Both the position numbers and the translations under genes were made by a program. Shown in pieces: positions 5,972 to 6,036 of a stretch of 6,036 nucleotides of DNA. Under the pieces are notes generated by a model. The model worked only from the letters and a program-made list of their open reading frames with translations, did no database searches and was not told the origin of the DNA. The stretch covers positions 1-6,036 of the forward strand of contig JAPLJQ010000029.1 in the NCBI GenBank assembly GCA_026388495.1, in the 5' to 3' direction. The stretch comes from Deltaproteobacteria bacterium. Lineage in GTDB: Bacteria; Desulfobacterota; Syntrophia; Syntrophales; UBA2185. The first letter of the stretch is position 1. Every line of letters begins with the position of its first letter.

Positions 5972-6036
5972 CGTAAAAACATCCTTGTGATTCAGGGGTT
6001 ATCTGCCTCACCCATGGGGAGTTTTACCCCTTAAAC
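5972..6036 (+). other. Non-coding right end with short GGGG/CCCC inverted repeats
   Basis: After the regulator stop there is no gene before the window ends. Visible structures are CCCATGGG (6011-6018), GGGG-N7-CCCC (6016-6019 with 6027-6030) and AGGGGT (5994-5999) matched by ACCCCT (6026-6031). They might be 3'-end structure of the regulator transcript or an operator for the next gene. Too little flanking sequence is present to decide. Confidence 0.4.

Overview
The window looks like part of a chromosome from an anaerobic, probably deltaproteobacterial (Desulfobacterota-type) bacterium. This is inferred from gene content and style: a formate dehydrogenase joined to a HydB/AsrA-like iron-sulfur subunit, a Cache-domain histidine kinase with an NtrC-type sigma-54 activator, and dispersed palindromic repeats. 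No taxonomic marker is present, so the assignment is tentative. All five genes read on the + strand.

Region 1 (1-1975) is the 3' end of a redox operon. It holds the C-terminal part of a molybdopterin-dependent formate dehydrogenase catalytic subunit, which runs off the left edge. A 339-residue electron-transfer subunit with two [4Fe-4S] motifs follows, overlapping it by 4 bases (ATGA). Twelve bases later comes a 129-residue stand-alone receiver protein. Strong Shine-Dalgarno sequences precede the second and third genes. The likely electron path is formate to the Mo/W site, then through the iron-sulfur subunit to an acceptor that is not in this window.

Region 2 (1976-2365) is non-coding and repeat-rich. 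A palindromic repeat (2047-2259) is split by a 131-bp MITE-like element (2062-2192) with matching inverted ends and an apparent 3-bp target duplication, TTG. Deleting the insert and one TTG restores the outer palindrome. The insert has its own palindromic core, which may be a third layer.

Region 3 (2366-5971) is a two-component pair: a membrane histidine kinase with an extracytoplasmic Cache-like sensor (668 aa) and an NtrC-family activator (449 aa). They are separated by a 249-bp spacer with a small GATCCTC hairpin and a C-rich/G-rich inverted repeat close to the regulator's GTG start. The activator has a complete receiver, AAA+ and Fis-type HTH architecture, with GAFSGA in place of the canonical GAFTGA loop. 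It may regulate the adjacent formate-oxidation genes or a downstream sigma-54 promoter, but no operator or sigma-54 promoter could be identified.

The last 65 bases (5972-6036) are non-coding with short GGGG/CCCC inverted repeats. I see no clear new system. The most distinctive points are the nested repeat, the divergent stand-alone receiver in a redox operon, and the iron-sulfur subunit with no adjacent flavoprotein partner.
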